Below, piece by piece: positions 6,547 through 7,200 of a DNA stretch of 7,200 nt. The notes under the pieces were generated by a model. It was not told the DNA's origin, ran no database searches, and was given only the letters and a program-made list of their open reading frames with translations. The stretch is from Bacteroidota bacterium (GTDB lineage: Bacteria > Bacteroidota > Bacteroidia > Bacteroidales > F082): assembly GCA_002686705.1 (NCBI GenBank), contig NYYH01000032.1, forward strand, positions 29,049 to 36,248, in the 5' to 3' direction. The translations under genes and the position numbers were made by a program. Positions within the stretch are counted from its first letter, which is position 1; every line of letters starts with the position of its first letter.

Positions 6547-7077
6547 CTATTTTGTACCAGATTCATATTCACCTGCTGCCACTTTCTCGACAATCTCAAA
6601 TATTTCGTCTTCCAGTCCTTCATAATACGAAGTGTGCTGATAAACGATATTTCCTTCACCATCAAGGATAAATGTGTGAGGTATCATATTAACACTCATA
6701 GCTCTTTTAAAATCACTGTTGGGATCCAACAACACTTCAAACTCCCAGTCTTTGCCTCTAACAAAAGGTAGTACCTTTGCTGATGAACGGGAATCATCAA
6801 TTGATACAGCAATAATCTTTACTCCGGTCTCTTCCTGCCAGTCTTCATAATTATCGTTGTATGCATTAAGTTCTTTTTTACATGGTGTACACCATAAAGC
6901 CCAAAAGCTAATAATTATTGGCTTACCGTTGTTATTAATATCTTTTGTGTTAAATGTTTGCCCTTCAAGTGTCTTAATATTTACTGAAGGGAGCTTCGAG
7001 CCCTGTTTGGTTTCTTGAGCAGTTATAAAACCGCTAATTAAAATTGCTAAGGAGAATATTAATACTTTTTTCATCAT
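6547..7077 (-). CDS. TlpA-like periplasmic thioredoxin-fold protein
   Basis: The product is 176 aa. The signal peptide has a likely cleavage after ITA at 20; there is no lipobox cysteine, so the protein should be soluble in the periplasm. The AhpC/TSA-Redoxin fold is complete: KLPSVNIKTLEGQTF (28-42), PIIISFWALWCTPCKKEL (53-70) with active-site CTPC at 63-66, VKIIAVSIDD (86-95), LLDPNSDFKRAMSV (116-129), MIPHTFILDGEGNIV (131-145) with the cis-proline at 133. These are the only two cysteines. TlpA/ResA relatives reduce disulfides or deliver electrons to partner proteins in the cell envelope; the middle TP of the CTPC motif does not identify the substrate. Two adjacent ATGs (7075-7077 and 7072-7074) are equally possible starts and differ by one residue. 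It is the first gene of the cluster with the DUF6029 barrel and the Omp28-like lipoprotein, which are candidate partners. No membrane-embedded electron donor such as CcdA/DsbD is in the window. Confidence 0.9.
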   Translation of the reverse strand: MMKKVLIFSLAILISGFITAQETKQGSKLPSVNIKTLEGQTFNTKDINNNGKPIIISFWALWCTPCKKELNAYNDNYEDWQEETGVKIIAVSIDDSRSSAKVLPFVRGKDWEFEVLLDPNSDFKRAMSVNMIPHTFILDGEGNIVYQHTSYYEGLEDEIFEIVEKVAAGEYESGTK

Positions 7078-7172
7078 ATAAATTTTCAGAAAAGTTTATA
7101 ATGGTTTTGGTAATGATTTCATAATAAAAAATTGACAACTTCCATTTTTAGTTAGTTGCATTTATTGGCGTA

Positions 7173-7180
7173 CAAATGTA
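7173..7180 (-). promoter_or_regulatory. Candidate -7 promoter element upstream of the TlpA-like operon
   Basis: Read on the minus strand, this is TACATTTG, an exact match to the Bacteroidota -7 consensus TAnnTTTG. It lies 95 bp upstream of the first ATG of the TlpA-like gene. The matching -33 TTTG/TTG box would fall at or beyond the right edge of the window and cannot be checked. The resulting leader of about 90 nt is AT-rich with no hairpin I can support. A chance match is possible. Confidence 0.4.
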
Positions 7181-7200
7181 ATTAATTATTATCTTAATGA

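Larger units (their letters stand above)
3991..7077 (-). other. Probable operon: TlpA-like, DUF6029 barrel, Omp28-like lipoprotein
   Basis: Three genes are read in the same direction with gaps of 23 bp (6524-6546) and 10 bp (4843-4852), too short for separate ordinary promoters plus terminators. All three products carry export signals: soluble periplasmic, outer-membrane barrel and lipoprotein. All three also carry a closely spaced cysteine pair. ComF follows after 101 bp and may have its own promoter. The operon call is from spacing and orientation only. Confidence 0.75.

Noticed and set aside
6447..6771. Two overlapping plus-strand frames opposite the TlpA/DUF6029 junction
   Set aside because: They overlap each other and the starts or ends of two well-supported genes on the other strand, and show no recognisable protein features.
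1..7200. CRISPR array, tRNA/rRNA, insertion sequence or phage genes
   Set aside because: No regularly spaced repeats, tRNA-like cloverleaf, transposase motifs, terminal repeats with target duplications or phage proteins were seen on either strand.

Overview
The window looks like a chromosomal segment of a member of the Bacteroidota, probably a Bacteroidales/Marinilabiliales-type or flavobacterial relative. It is AT-rich. Start codons are preceded by A/T-rich sequence rather than Shine-Dalgarno motifs. Most proteins belong to families typical of this phylum: a type IX secretion (T9SS) C-terminal sorting domain, an Omp28-like lipoprotein, a DUF6029 barrel, an Omp85 barrel without POTRA domains, a CarboxypepD_reg-like protein and a DUF819 permease. 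No genus can be named from the sequence alone.

Layout. Positions 1-168 (+) hold the last 55 codons of a DUF819-type membrane protein. It meets, stop to stop with one base between, a minus-strand pair transcribed from 2474 to 170: a secreted T9SS cargo protein, then a POTRA-less Omp85 barrel 43 bp downstream. A divergent AT-rich spacer (2475-2568) separates this pair from the only complete plus-strand gene (2569-3237), a small secreted protein with a CarboxypepD_reg-like fold. The 3' end of that gene overlaps, tail to tail by 35 bp, a minus-strand ComF-family phosphoribosyltransferase gene (3203-3889). Upstream of comF on the minus strand is a tight three-gene cluster read from 7077 down to 3991: TlpA-like thioredoxin (CTPC), DUF6029 outer-membrane barrel, and Omp28-like lipoprotein (CVNC). 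The gaps are 23 bp and 10 bp. The 123 bp upstream of this cluster contain an exact match to the Bacteroidota -7 promoter element TAnnTTTG. No stretch over 300 bp lacks a gene, and no RNA gene, mobile element, CRISPR array or phage gene was seen.

How the genes may work together. Apart from ComF (cytoplasm) and the DUF819 protein (inner membrane), every product has an export signal and is predicted to act in the periplasm, in the outer membrane or on the surface. The most interesting unit is the TlpA-DUF6029-Omp28 cluster. Each of its three proteins carries a closely spaced cysteine pair: CTPC in the periplasmic thioredoxin, CVGGVC in the last surface hairpin of the barrel, and CVNC in the lipoprotein. 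This suggests, as inference only, a thiol-redox system spanning the outer membrane. The barrel family has no assigned function.
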